A stretch of 64,000 nt of DNA from Isoetes taiwanensis (Eukaryota > Streptophyta > Lycopodiopsida > Isoetales > Isoetaceae), in the NCBI GenBank assembly GCA_021234155.1, contig JAJEKV010000002.1, positions 29,075,115-29,139,114 on the forward strand. The letters run 5' to 3'. The notes under the pieces are model-generated. The model searched no databases, was not told the origin of the DNA, and saw nothing but the letters and a program-made list of their open reading frames with translations. Shown here piece by piece: positions 21,004 to 33,429 of this stretch. Position numbers and translations under genes: made by a program. Numbering within the stretch: the first letter of the stretch is position 1; every line of letters begins with the position of its first letter.

Positions 21004-21885
21004 ACCGTATTCAGAATACTCCATCTAATACTGTTATATGCTTTGGTGAAGTATACTTTAGGTAGGCCACCTTTTTGTCTTGTTTTTATAGCCTAGTGCA
21101 AGCCTTCAATTGCTGCTGCCACATTGTTTAGGATACTCATATTCGGTAGAAAGCCAGATTGGGCTTAAGAGATGCCTTCAGCTAAAATTAACTTGATCGT
21201 CTTTGCCATAACTTTAGCTATGATTTTATAGAATGTAGATAAGAGTGTGATGGGCTTGGGTACCAAGGTAATACATCATGTATTCAATCTTGGGTTTAAA
21301 TTTCCAACTTGCATAAAGTCTGTGTATATAGAAAAGAAATCTTGTTTGATCCCAATTACGTTGATGTAATTTTATGGGAGTTCTGTTCGTATTTGGACAT
21401 TTATGTTTAGACAAAAAAATAGTGGCATGTTGAAAGTCCTCAATAGAGAGGGCTAGATATCTTTCTGGTTAAAGCTTATTCTGGATGAAATTTTTGAAAT
21501 TACTAGCTCTGCACTATCTTAAAATGGTAAATTGTATTCCATAAAGAAAGCACGGAAATGACATAAATACCTCCCTGAGGATTTGAGAGTTTAGCCATCA
21601 TTTAGCACGATAGTCAATAGTGTAGACGGCCAATTCGCTTTTTAGCTATCCTAAAAAGAACTTGTGTATCGACTTCTTTTAGCTAGATCAATCTTGCTTT
21701 ACATCCGTTTTCAACTACCTTAGTTCCTTATAAAAGTCTTTATCTATTTTATTATCCTCTTCTCCTTCGGACCTCAGAGCTCACCTTTGCCCCCTCTTTG
21801 GTTGTCCACGATTAGGCACTACGGGTGCGGTGCATGAGTGTATATATTTGTGTGTTTTTGCATTTTATATATTAGGACGCTTTGT

Positions 21886-22046
21886 CACAGGGCTGATTGT
21901 TGCCACCAGTTTTTCCTCAAACCCTTCTTCGCGGGGTTTTTAATCCGGGTAGTAATCCGCTTGTCGCGCGTTTTTGTATTGGGTCCCATAGACCGATTGG
22001 TCTCCGTGGACGATAAAAATATCTTCCTTCCTTCCTTCCTTCATCC
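21886..22046 (+). mobile_element. SINE with hairpin motif and CTTC tail (copy A)
   Basis: Hairpin motif (21886-21955; arms near GATTGTTGCC and GGTAGTAATC), then TTGGGTCCCATAGACCGATT, GGTCTCCGTGGACGATAAAA and a CTTC repeat. Inserted in the LINE body. Confidence 0.65.
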
Positions 22047-22104
22047 CGTCGTTGGGGTCTAATGCTCTAAGTGAGTGGATCTGGCTATTAAAGGTTATCC
22101 AGCT

Positions 22105-22152
22105 CTCCCTTGTCACTCCATGGACGATAAATATACATTCATTCATTCTCTT
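22105..22152 (+). mobile_element. Second truncated SINE tail (copy A)
   Basis: CCATGGACGATAAATATA followed by a CATT repeat, 60 bp after the first SINE. Body missing. Confidence 0.5.
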
Positions 22153-23239
22153 TTTTGCGCTTTAGCTCTTCCCAACTCTTGGCAAAGTTTTTTTTATATA
22201 TGTAAGAGTTGTTATCAAAACTGTTCTTGTTCTAAAACCAGATTGCCATATGCTTTTGCAGGCCTTGACAAATTTTGAGTCTTTCAAATATCTAGTGTTA
22301 AGTTTGAATACTGTCTAAGAAGTTATAATATGGCATTTCTCAGCAGATATTACCTGTAGATTATGATCGAAGATAACATTCTTTAATTGGTTAGATCTAT
22401 GAATGTTCGGGAGTATGGTATATGCCACATCATTAATGTGGCATCTATTATGCCTTGCATATGTTCTTCATATTCCTACCCAATTCATTAAACCATGTAT
22501 ACCCCTTATCTCCGTCTAACTCCATAAAGCCATTATCTTCTACTAATTTACAACACTGAAGTTTCTCCAACCCATGTACAATTTCAGATGATACCCCTTG
22601 TGTGATGAGTTACAAGTAAAGTTCTTTCTATATGTAACTATAGGAGAAGGTGGTAGAGAACTTGCCTTTATGGTGGGGGCTAGAGTTGCGGTGATCAAGG
22701 CAAGTGTTTTTAGGTCTCTATGTCATTTTTTCCCTTTAGCAGGAGACGCCCTGCCACATGAATGACGGCTATAGATTTCACAAGAGAACTAGTCTCGTAC
22801 ATGGCTTTGGACATGGGACAAGTTGTTTGAAGCCAAAGGTCTTTGTGCTTTAGTTACAAATTATTTACATGGTGGTTGTGTATAATGCATTCTACAATTG
22901 CCATCATTTGCACATCTATGCTTTATGCCCATTTTACATCCCAAACATTGAGACTCTACTTGTATAGAGGCATAGGCTTGGTTACATGGCTTAATTTGAT
23001 AGTGTCTTAGACAATCAATGTATTTCTTTTGGAATCCTATCCAAATGTGTTGACCCTCGGCTAAGTGAAGGGCATTTCATCTTGGATCTAGTTGTATTTT
23101 GTGGTCGATATGGTAATGCCACAAACTCCACATCTTTCATGGCATTGATTCTCCTTCTCATGGTATTATTTTCATTGCTAAAGCTAAAATATTGATGGCT
23201 TATAAATGCTTCATGCTTAAGCCTCGGGGGATCCACTTT

Positions 23240-23690
23240 TGATTGTTATATAACCCATGAGAGTTCAGGAAGAAGGGGGGCATTCGAACCATTTTCTTGC
23301 ATACACACTTAGGGGTTAAGGGGTGTTTTTAGCACCGATTATTTAGTGATCAATGAGGAGTCAAATTGCCTTTCAAAAATGCCTATATACAAGGATTTCG
23401 CAGATAACATTTACCCCCCCCCCTCGGGCCCCCAACCCCTTCAAAACAACCCCATGTGTAAATGCATTCCCCAAGGACTTAAGCCAGATGATGGATTGGA
23501 TTTAGGTCCGCTATCTTTAGGTTGGTTTCTATCATCTACGTGTCATGTTGTAAGTGCATTGAATAATAAAGTTGCCATTCTTTAAAACAAGTAGAATTAG
23601 GGTATGCAGAGTTATGGAGCCTTTTCATCTTACAATGCATGTGTGTATGAAGTACACCAAGGAGCTTGCATATTATCTATACTATCTATA
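23240..23690. other. No gene recognised
   Basis: AT-rich with a C-run at 23413-23421. It ends at the duplication junction. Confidence 0.4.
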
Positions 23691-24175
23691 CCTGCGTTTT
23701 TCACTCTGACCTGCCTTTCTCGACTCGCGAGTCGAGAAAGGCTCTCAGACGTGCAGTTTTTTAAAATAGCCTTCAGAACCTGCGTTTTATACTTTGAGCT
23801 GCCTTTCTCGACTCGCGAGTCGAGAAAGACCCTCAGCACTGCATTTTTCCCTCTAACATGCCTTTCTCGACTCGCGAGTGGAGAAAGGTCTCGGATTCTA
23901 GGTTCCCAAAAATAGCCTTGAGCTGTGTTTTTGAATGAGCCACCTTTCTCCCACTCGCGAAGTCGAAAAGGCTCTCAGTTCTACAATTTTCAAAAGCGGC
24001 CTTGAGCTGCGTTTTCACTCAGAGCTACCTTTCGAGAGTCGAAAGGTGGCTCATGCAAAAACATAGTTACGAAGGCTATTTTTGGGAATTGCTGGCTTGA
24101 GAGCCTTTCTCGGCCGAAGTCGAAAAGGTTAGAGGAAAAAATGCAGTGTTGAGGGTCTTTCTCGACTCGCAAAAA
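23691..24175 (+). repeat. Palindrome array (copy B)
   Basis: Two intact palindromes (near 23728 and 23816) and four damaged ones with the CTCGACTCGCGAGTCGAG core. Copy B starts at the second palindrome of copy A. Confidence 0.88.
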
Positions 24176-24289
24176 GGCCGTTAGATTTGCATTTTCTAAA
24201 AATGGCCCTCAGAATTGGTTGTTATTTCATTTTTCTTGCCTATAGCATTAGTTGACTAACTTGATTCTGTCTTCTGCAGTCCTTACCGA

Positions 24290-24780
24290 CCAGATAATAC
24301 ATGCTTGAGAGCAATGGAAAGACCCGTTCATTGAAGAAGGAAGGCAAGAAGAGAGTGGTGATATTGATTGGATAAACCAGTGCGTGGCCCATGAAGGCCT
24401 CCTTCTACAAATTCCTATCGTCTGCATCGCGGGGCTTCGGAGAGTGCTCCACACAACATTCTTACCGTGGTCCGTGTGAAGAGGGTGACATCGCCGCGCG
24501 ATTAAGACATCTTTGATGGACTCCGTAAGGCACGTGAGGATAGGATTCATTGTTGTTGCCACCAAGGTGCCATTGCGGATGAACATCACACCCTCTAGAC
24601 CTGCTCGGCATTCGATCATATTCGGGCCGCGATAATCGGTTAGTTACTCACGGACCAATAAATCGCGATGTGCTGTTGAATATGACCTCAGTGGGATTGT
24701 TGGGTTCATATCCTCAGGAGGTTTTGGATACATGGACTCAACTGTGCCCCTTGGTACAGTATTGATTGCCCTATATGATT
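24290..24780 (+). pseudogene. LINE C-terminal fragment (copy B)
   Basis: Counterpart of 17153-17640 with extra short indels that destroy the zinc-finger-like frame (IHCCCHQGAIADEHHTL remains). Confidence 0.38.
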
Positions 24781-24814
24781 GTACAGTCTACCGGCATACT
24801 TATTACTGGTAAGG

Positions 24815-25172
24815 GTTTTCCCTCAAGGGGGCGGGGTTTTTTAATCCTGACAGTAATATGCATAGTGATAATACACTAGGTCTAGCAACTATAAGTCTTG
24901 AGTTCGAGATTGCCCAGAATTGTACTCTGAACTGTTGGGTGTCAAAACCCACGGACGCAATGTAAATCAAGCAATGTAGTAAAATGTGTGGTCACATGTC
25001 CAGTTGGATGCTACCTAGTGGCATGACGTTAAAATACTATCTATTTTTCTTTCTTCGAAAAGATCCTTAATAAGAATTACCCCCCTCTATCTATTTTTCT
25101 TTCTTTCTTTGTTTGGGTCCCATAAGCCAATTGTTCTTCGTGAACGATAAAAATATATTCCATTCTATTCTA
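24815..25172 (+). mobile_element. Hairpin motif and SINE-like element (copy B)
   Basis: Counterpart of 17677-18032, with a 19-bp addition (GACGTTAAAATACTATCTA) near 25025 absent from copy A. SINE tail at 25103-25172. Confidence 0.55.
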
Positions 25173-25295
25173 TTCTCCGACCTTCAAATATTTAATCTGA
25201 TAGCTTCTTGATTGGTTTCGTCTGAGCTTGAGGTTCGACCCCATGCACATCTTTAAAACTTATGAACGTAACCAGAAACATTAATACAACAAGTA

Positions 25296-25893
25296 CTAAA
25301 CATTAATTGTGACGTTTAAGCAAACAAGTTGGCATACTATGAATGTAGCATCTTCAGTCATATTGTTAATATTAACACTCATAATGTCATCATATGAACT
25401 AGCATAGATGGGACAATATCTGACAATATTGGCGATACTAATACCAACATAAATTAAGGCATATAATATGGTCACGCATAAATTGACGAAATTTGTGACA
25501 CTAAAGGTGTTATTATAGGTGATGCTAATAACACCACATATAATGTCACTAGTGGGCACTGACACTAATACTAATGTTATATATGTAACAATTACTGACA
25601 CTATAGTTGATGCGAATTACAACAATTATAATGTCACTAGTGGGCACTGACACTAATACTGATGCTATATATGTAACAATTGGTGATCCTGTAATTGGTG
25701 CTAATAGCAACATCTATAACATCATAGCAAACTTACTGACACTGTTGATGACACAACGAATGACTCTATAGGTGATACAAATTGTGGCACACATAGTGTC
25801 ACTTCTGTTGTAATGTCACCAATAATGTCATAATGTATACTTTTCAATGTTTTGGTGGCGTTTTAATGACACTAATTGACCCCTTCTCTTGTA
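25296..25893 (+). mobile_element. CACTA subterminal region and TIR (copy B)
   Basis: Counterpart of 18155-19774 without the 1,022-bp insertion. It shows the uninterrupted structure: GACACTA-rich repeats run into the TIR at 25867-25893. Confidence 0.55.
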
Positions 25894-25894
25894 A

Positions 25895-26630
25895 CAGTAT
25901 TTGCTTACAATAATTTTGTCCATGCTTCCACGGGCCAGACAATGTTCTTTATTAATTTTGGCATGTATCCTGGTGGTCTTGCATTGCTCCCCTCGAATAC
26001 GATTCAATCAATCCTAGTGCCGAGGACAGGGCTCAAGAAGTTCGCGATGCTCCCTGGATGATCTTGACATCATCTCCTCCGTGCCCGAAACACGTTATCG
26101 TTATAATGCAGATCAGCACCACCAAGATGCTCTTCCTTTTGCGTTGGTGATCTTGTTTGACTCTTTAAGCGTCGGGATTTGCCGATAGTCTCGTCCTTTT
26201 AACAAGCTTGACTATCTACGCTTTGGGTCTCTATCGATCATTGAATGAGTTGGTGATGCTTTGCTTTAAATGCGGGGCTTACGCCATCGGTTCGTCTTCA
26301 TCCAATATTCCATGTGTCTTTATTGGAACTCTATATGGCGAATCCATTTCGGATCAAGTATCTTCACCTCTACCACCGGTGGAAATTAATGATCATAAGA
26401 AGTTCGAGGTTCGAGAGATTCTAGACTCCAAGTTTCTTCGTTGGCAATTGTATTACTTGGTCGATTGGGAAGGATACTCACCAAGTGATAGAATTTGGGA
26501 GCCTTGAGAATCGACTAATGCTCTTGATAAAATTGCGAGTTTTACCGACGTTACCCGATAAAGCCAAGGTTGAGTACCTGCGGCCTAGCTCCGGAGGACT
26601 CGTCGCCGTCGTAGGAGGGGGATGGTGTGA
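25895..26630 (+). pseudogene. pol: Chromovirus integrase end and chromodomain (copy B)
   Basis: Same content as 19779-20506. The core chromodomain (FEVREILDSKFLRWQLYYLV, DWEGYSPSDRIWEP; 26390-26505) is intact. The integrase part is riddled with 1-3-base differences from copy A, mostly at CAG, CTG and CCG. The protein cannot be expressed. Confidence 0.85.
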
Positions 26631-27129
26631 AGACCATACGGATATCCGTATACGTATATATAAAAGATGGTCGTCACACGGATGCAAAATGGTAATTGCA
26701 CAAGACAGGGTTTAAACTTGCAACCTTCTAGTTGCAAGTCACACACCTTTGCCAAGTGTGTTACCAATATTTGTTGAAGATATTTCCTCACGCCTTCCTC
26801 ATATCGCGGTAGGTCAGACCGGGAGGTTCTAGAATATTCTAGAACCTGCATGCATGCGTGACACTTGACTTGATTTCATCCATTGGAGTCGCGCAATACT
26901 GACCGTTGGCCTAGATATATAAGGAGGCACCTCCTTTTTGTCAAAGCATTCTGGTTCAACGCTAGTCTTGAGCCTTCTGGCATCTATCTCGTGTTCCTGC
27001 TTGCCTTCAGGCCATTGTACTCTTGATTCTTGTTCATATATTAGATTCTTCGCCGATCTTGGTGTATTTCCTAGTATTTCTTGCGTATTTTTCAAGTATT
27101 TTCTCATTTTCGCATAGGTTCATGACACA
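26626..27129 (+). mobile_element. Chromovirus 3' LTR (copy B)
   Basis: TGTGAAGACC to CATGACACA, preceded by the same polypurine tract. Nearly identical to 20502-21003 by virtue of the segmental duplication, so not independent evidence of an LTR pair. Confidence 0.8.
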
Positions 27130-29370
27130 ACCGTATTCAGAATACTCCATCTAATACTGTTATATGCTTTGGTGAAGTATACTTTAGGTAGGCCACCTTT
27201 TTGTCTTGTTTTTATAGCCTAGTGCAAGCCTTCAATTGCCGCTGCCACATTGTTTAGGATACTCATATTCGGTAGAAAGCCAGATTGGGCTTAAGAGATG
27301 CCTTCAGCTAAAATTAACTTGATCGTCTTTGCCATAACTTTAGCTATGATTTTATAGAATGTAGATAAGAGTGTGATGGGCTTGGGTACCAAGGTAATAC
27401 ATCATGTATTCAATCTTGGGTTTAAATTTCCAACTTGCATAAAGTCTGTGTATATAGAAAAAAAATCTTGTTTGATCCCAATTACGTTGATGTAATTTTA
27501 TGGGAGTTCTGTTCGTATTTGGACATTTATGTTTAGACAAAAAAATAGTGGCATGTTGAAAGTCCTCAATAGAGAGGGCTGGATATCTTTCTGGTTAAAG
27601 CTTATTCTGGATGAAATTTTTGAAATTACTAGCTCTGCACTATCTTAAAATGGTAAATTGTATTCCATAAAGAAAGCACAGAAATGACATAAATACCTCC
27701 CTGGGGATTTGAGAGTTTAGCCATCATTTAGCACGATAGTCTATAGTGTAGACGGCCAATTCGTTTTTTTTAGCTATCCTAAAAAAGAACTTGTGTATCA
27801 GCTTCTTTTAGCTAGATCAATCTTGCTTTACATCTGTTTTCAACTACCTTAGTTCCTTATAAAAGTCTTTATCTATTTTATTATCCTCTTCTCCTTCGAA
27901 CCTGCGAGCTCACCTTTGCCCCCGCCTGGTTGTCCGCTGATTAGGCACTACGGGTGCGGTGCATGAGTGTATATATTTGTGTGTTTTTGCATTTTATATA
28001 TTAGGACAGTTTGTCAGCAGGCTGATTGCTGCCACGGTTTTTCCCTCGAAAACCCTTCGGGGCAGGGGTTTTTTAATCCGGGTAGTAATCCGCTTGCTGC
28101 GTTTTTGTATTGGGTCCCATAGACCGATTGGTCTCCGTGGACGATAAAAATATCTTCCTTCCTTCCTTCCTTCATCCCGTCGTTGGGGTCTAATGCTCTA
28201 AGTGAGTGGATCTGGCTATTAAAGGTTATCCAGCTCTCCCTTGTCACTCCATGGACGATAAATATACATTCATTCATTCTCTTTTTTGCGCTTTAGCTCT
28301 TCCTAACTCTTGGCAAAGTTTTTTTTATATATGTAAGAGTTGTTATCAAAACTGTTCTTGTTCTAAAACCAGATTGCCATATGCTTTTGCAGGCCTTGAC
28401 AAATTTTGAGTCTTTCAAATATCTAGTGTTAAGTTTGAATACTGTCTAAGAAGTTCTAATATGGCATTTCTCAGCAGATATTACCTGTAGATTATGATCG
28501 AAGATAACATTCTTTAATTGGTTAGATCTATGAATGTTCGGGAGTATGGTATATGCCACATCATTAATGTGGCATCTATTATGCCTTGCATATGTTCTTC
28601 ATATTCCTACCCAATTCATTAAACCATGTATACCCCTTATCTCCGTCTAACTCCATAAAGCCATTATCTTCTACTAATTTACAACACTGAAGTTTCTCCA
28701 ACCCATGTACAATTTCAGATGATACCCCTTGTGTGATGAGTTACAAGTAAAGTTCTTTCTATATGTAACTATAGGAGAAGGTGGTAGAGAACTTGCCTTT
28801 ATGGTGGGGGCTAGAGTTGCGGTGATCAAGGCAAGTGTTTTTAGGTCCCTATGTCATTTTTTCCCTTTAGCAGGAGACGCCCTGCCACATGAATGACGGC
28901 TATAGATTTCACAAGAGAACTAGTCTCGTACATGGCTTTGGACATGGGACAAGTTGCTGAAGCCAAAGGTCTTTGTGCTTTAGTTACAAATTATTTACAT
29001 GGTGGTTGTGTATAATGCATTCTACAATTGCCATCATTTGCACATCTATGCTTTATGCCCATTTTACATCCCAAACATTGAGACTCTACTTGTATAGAGG
29101 CATAGGCTTGGTTACATGGCTTAATTTGATAGTGTCTTAGACAATCAATGTATTTCTTTTGGAATCCTATCCAAATGTGTTGACCCTCGGCTAAGTGAAG
29201 GGCATTTCATCTTGGATCTAGTTGGATTTTGTGGTCGATATGGTAATGCCACAAACTCCACATCTTTCATGGCATTGATTCTCCTTCTCATGGTATTATT
29301 TTCATTGCTAAAGCTAAAATATTGATGGCTTATAAATGCTTCATGCTTAAGCCTCGGGGGATCCACTTTT
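27130..29370 (-). mobile_element. Degenerate L1-type LINE (copy B)
   Basis: Duplicate of 21004-23240: RT at 27136-27400, endonuclease end at 28460-28770, ORF1-like end at 29060-29370, all on the minus strand with the same stops. Confidence 0.75.
28019..28172 (+). mobile_element. SINE with hairpin motif (copy B)
   Basis: Counterpart of 21886-22046. The hairpin here is more complete (GGTTTTTCCCTCGAAAACCC, then GGGGTTTTTTAATCCGGG). A second tail follows at 28236-28283. Confidence 0.68.
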
Positions 29371-29875
29371 GATTGTTATATAACCCATGAGAGTTCAGGA
29401 AGAAGGGGGGGCATTCTGGAACCATTTTCTGTACACACTTAGGGGTTAAGGGTGTTTTTAGGCACTGATTTAGTGATCAATGAGGAGTCAAATTGCCTTT
29501 CAAAAATGCCTATATACAAGGATTTCGCAGATAACATTTACCCCCCCAAGGCCCCCAACCCCTTCAAAACAACCCCATGTGTAAATGCATTCCCCAAGGA
29601 CTTAAGCCAGATGATGGATTGGATTTAGGTCCGCTATCTTTAGGTTGGTTTCTATCATCTACGTGTCATGTTGTAAGTGCATTGAATAATAAAGTTGCCA
29701 TTCTTTAAAACAAGTAGAATTAGGGTATGCAGAGTTATGGAGCCTTTTCATCTTACAATGCATGTGTGTATGAAGTACACCAAGGAGCTTGCATATTATC
29801 TATACCATCTCCACTTGACATGTTATTGGTGATCAATTGGTTATGGTTGTTGAGGAATTTCAATGCTATTTATAA

Positions 29876-32800
29876 TATACAAGAAACTTATCGCGGCGGC
29901 CAAGGCCGCCGCGAACGTTTCTCTTCTCCAACTCGTCTATACATGTCAGAACATGCACAATTTGAACCTGCATTTTGTTGCCTTGTGTCTAGTGCCCGCA
30001 CGATAGAAGAATATTGATCATAACGACTCGTTACGAAAGATGTTTTGCATTAAATCAAAAGAATCTAAGTTTCGAACATACAAAAATTGAATAGTGTTTG
30101 AGCATGGGGAATTCTAACCTCTGTAGTTGCCAATATATCTATGCAAAATGGTTATTCAAAATGCATATCAATACATGTATAATTATTATGAAAAAGATTC
30201 TTTAGGCATATTCGGCGTTGATGCCCCTTCCTAGATTCGACACGTATTTCCGGAAGGAAAAAATAGAGATTTAAAAAACAGAGGAAAAAAAGAGGATCTA
30301 GATAAACCGATTCTGATCCAGATTGGAAGAAGATCAAGGAAAATATGGCCAGGTCCGGGGAAATTGGGTTAGCAGATCCAAGCAGATACACCATTTAGAG
30401 GCATTCCGCCCGACCAAGGATCGAAAATCCCCGCTCATTTGCAAGAGAGTATAACCTTCGAGAATAGTAAGTGCAGTTTTAGGAGCGATTTGGTTTGTTC
30501 AGGAGGAATTGCTCAGAGCTCAACGCCATAGCTCGGAATCCATTCATTTCCATTCGCTGCCTCCACCAGTTCATGGATTCATGCCGGTTCGACCACCGGC
30601 AAATCCGGTAAGTAAGGAAGCATCAATTGCATAAAAACGGCCTTTGTAATACTTCAAGCATTCCACAAATCGGGTCAAAAATCGAAGGAAGTATGATCCA
30701 CATCGTTTTCCGCCATAAACACAACCTTCCGGATTCAGCCCACAAGCCCATTCGTAAGCCCCGTCAATTCCGGCCTCCGGTGTTCTTGATTAAACAATGG
30801 AATCGCGATATAGACTGCTTACAACAATCACTTCGCTTTCCCACCCGATCCAAAGATTCGACATTCAATAATTCCAATTCAATCGCTAGGGGATATATTT
30901 GAACGGAACTTGCGGAGATATGGCATAATCGGAAAGCTTGGCGGTGCTTCTTGAAGAGGTTTAGCAATTAAGTAAGGCCTTGGTTTAAGGTTTAACTATG
31001 GTTCCGAGGGGAGCAAGCCCACACCGGTTACCATGAAGCCTTAAAATTACGGTAATCCTTACCCACTTGTATTCATTACGCTTAGCTTTGCCGAAAGGGC
31101 CACAACCGGATTGTATCCAGCCGAATTACCGGTAGAGTTTCTCTCTTGCAAATCGAAAACCAATTTCTTCGTTTTGGTTGCCTACCCCTCCCCACCGCAA
31201 ATCGTCTCCCTTCTCTTGGCGGTTTGCATTCGGCTTCCCTCTTCTCACCACACCACGCCTTCGATACAAGAGCTGCCAATCGTGGCAAAACTACATGGCG
31301 CCACCCGACGAGGCGGCGATTCTCGGGTCATAAATCCGGGTCTCCAAATTCGGCTTCTTGGTCATTGTTTGAACCGCGTGGCCTAGCCAATGTTCGAGAT
31401 GCCCGATTTAAGGGTGCTTACTTTTTAAACCATAATGGTTAAACAACCATTTAACTTTAATGGTTTTAGAAGACCCAATTCTTTGTCATTCTTGCTTCCC
31501 CTGGTCCCCTTGATCTAGAGATAGTGCTTGCAAAAAACTCGGCCATTAGGCTCCATACCAGAATTGAAAATCTATCACATGAATAAATTTATCCCTTTCG
31601 ATCGCATCCAAAATGATCTGATTCATCGTCAGATGGGCGAATTTTCCAATCGGAATTGATTCGGAGAACACAGAGAATGCTTCGTGAGATCCGTGTGCAT
31701 CAATTTATCCACATTCTCGAGCCGATTTGTGACTAGGCCTTTGAAGGTGCGGTTTTATTCTCGCTTTGTGATTTTGGCAACAAGGGCTTCTGAAATATAT
31801 GCACAACTGCTTGGGTAAGCACATTGTAATAGCTATTGGCATGTTCAACATTTGAGCATGTCATGAACTAGTCTTGAACCCACAAGCATCTCATAAATTG
31901 TCTACGTGTCTTTGCGATGTAGGTAAAGCCCTCAAAACTTTTGTTTGTTGTTAGCTTCTTGGAGCATAAACATATTTGTACATGTGGCGTATATATGGAG
32001 AAAATCTACTAGTCATGCCGCATACATCTACAGAGGCCAAGTGATTGTATTTTTTGCCTCCACTCTTCAAGGCTTAGAGCCTTCTTAAGGTCACCCCCGA
32101 CCACTTCAAGAAAAGTAAAAAGACAATTGGGTTAAACGAATCCGGAGATGTAGCGTAAAAGGAAATGAAGAGATCACAAAAGGAGATTTGTAGGACCAAA
32201 CGCCGTGGTTAAATTAAAATTCAAGCAAAGGAAATGTGCAAACTATAGGTATAATCTGCTTCAAGGACTAGATTTCGACCACGGATTCAACGGATCGTTC
32301 TGCGGCGGTGGTCTGCGATGCTCTTTTCCGTTTTGATGCAAGAGCATTCGCTTTTTCGGCAAGTGTTAGTTGAAGGAAGAAGCTTGCCTAGGACATTCAC
32401 AACATGTTGTTGGAGTAACACGGGTTTTTGGTTATGCCAAAGGGAAATAAGACCTAGTTCAAACTAAACCTATAGAGTGCAAAATCGTTTTGTTCTTGAG
32501 GAAATCTAAGATCATGAGAGAACATTTTTCGGATATAGTGACATCACCAAACAAAAGTAAAAAACAAAAAGGAAGAAAAAAGAAACACATTGTCAAGATA
32601 ATACGGCCAGCCATGGACTCTAATGAAGGATAAGGGAAAAAAGGAATAAGAATACTGGGTGCAAGACAAATCCCTCTATTTAAAAATATTGGGCTTTTCT
32701 TTTTACCTCTAAATTTGCAAATTAATCATGCAATTTATTTTTAACATTCAAAGTCTATTTGCACAAGGCTTGGCACACATGAGTTAAGGGGACAATGCAA

Positions 32801-33134
32801 CAAGCTTAAGCCAAGAATGATTAGGAGCAAGATGGTATTAAGGGGAAGACGTGAAAAGTCTAAGCCAAGAATAATTACGTCATTTTGATTACCATCTATG
32901 TTCAAGATATTTTTGCTACAAAAGCTTGAGGACATGAGGTAATTTCAGCCGCCATGTCATCCTTGATGCAAAACAGATAGCAATAGTGCAGGTTCAACTC
33001 CTGCATATTCTTTCGCATCTCAAGGATGTGCAGAATTGAGATCTATTCGACTTAACACAAAACTTCTTTGCAGCGAGTTGGAGAAGAGAAATGTTCGCGG
33101 CGGCCGCAAGGCCGCCGCGATAAATTTCTTGTAT
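29876..33134. mobile_element. 3.26-kb segment with about 60-bp terminal inverted repeats
   Basis: Left repeat 29876-29935 and right repeat 33074-33134 are inverted copies: ATACAAGAAA, TTATCGCGGCGGCC, GGCCGCCGCGAAC, TTTCTCTTCTCCAACTCG. Each contains its own GC-rich palindrome (29892-29913, 33096-33119). No transposase was recognised inside. Target duplication could not be fixed. It may be one foldback-type element or two facing MITEs. Confidence 0.65.
29936..33073. other. Interior of the TIR-bounded segment, no gene recognised
   Basis: CG-richer than its surroundings at 30400-31450. Short frames on both strands have no family I recognise. A small inverted repeat is at 31427-31470 (AACCATAATGGTTAAACAAC and following). 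Confidence 0.4.
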
Positions 33135-33429
33135 GAATAAAACATGAACCCATTAACCCAATAGCTTTCCATATAGTAAGAACAAATTTATGATATATAT
33201 CGAGATGGTCCATCATGCAATATTGTCCAACACGATTATTTGCGCTGCTCAATGTATGATCCTTTGGAAATTAGATACCCTGCAAAGAGCATTCATGCAA
33301 TACTTCTGGATTTATATTCTTCATTATTTATAAAATGTAGGATGCCAAAACGATTCAATCCTCTTATTATAAGATTGATGTAGAAGAGAACCGAAGATAA
33401 AAAAATTTCTATTATTGCAAGCAACTCAC

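Larger units (their letters stand above)
21004..23240 (-). mobile_element. Degenerate L1-type LINE (copy A), interrupted by a SINE
   Basis: Read on the minus strand: a weak zinc-knuckle-like ORF1 part (CLGCKMGIKHRC, near 22940), endonuclease C-terminus (22640-22330: ELDGDKGYTWFNE, RHNRCHINDVAYTIL), then RT (21272-21010: KPITLLSTFYKIIAKVMAKT, then AQSGFLPNMSILNNV, then TKAYNSIRWSIL). In-frame stops are present, and the RT Asp of the KAYDS block is Asn. A SINE at about 21790-22150 splits the body. The chromovirus LTR truncates RT at 21003. Confidence 0.75.
16551..23690 (+). repeat. Tandem segmental duplication, copy A
   Basis: About 7,140 bp nearly identical to 23691-29806 apart from small indels and a 1,022-bp insertion at 18694-19715. 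It begins inside the palindrome array and ends with GAGCTTGCATATTATCTATAC. The end of A is joined head-to-tail to the start of B. Confidence 0.93.
23691..29806 (+). repeat. Tandem segmental duplication, copy B
   Basis: About 6,116 bp matching copy A. Most stretches (24780-25860, 27130-29400) are almost identical. The palindrome array (23691-24175), LINE tail (24400-24660) and integrase region (25970-26610) differ by many short indels clustered at CAG, CTG and CCG. Confidence 0.93.

Noticed and set aside
20502-27129. A pair of LTRs bounding one element (20502-21003 and 26626-27129)
   Set aside because: They are in the same position within the two copies of the segmental duplication; both are 3' LTRs preceded by the same polypurine tract.
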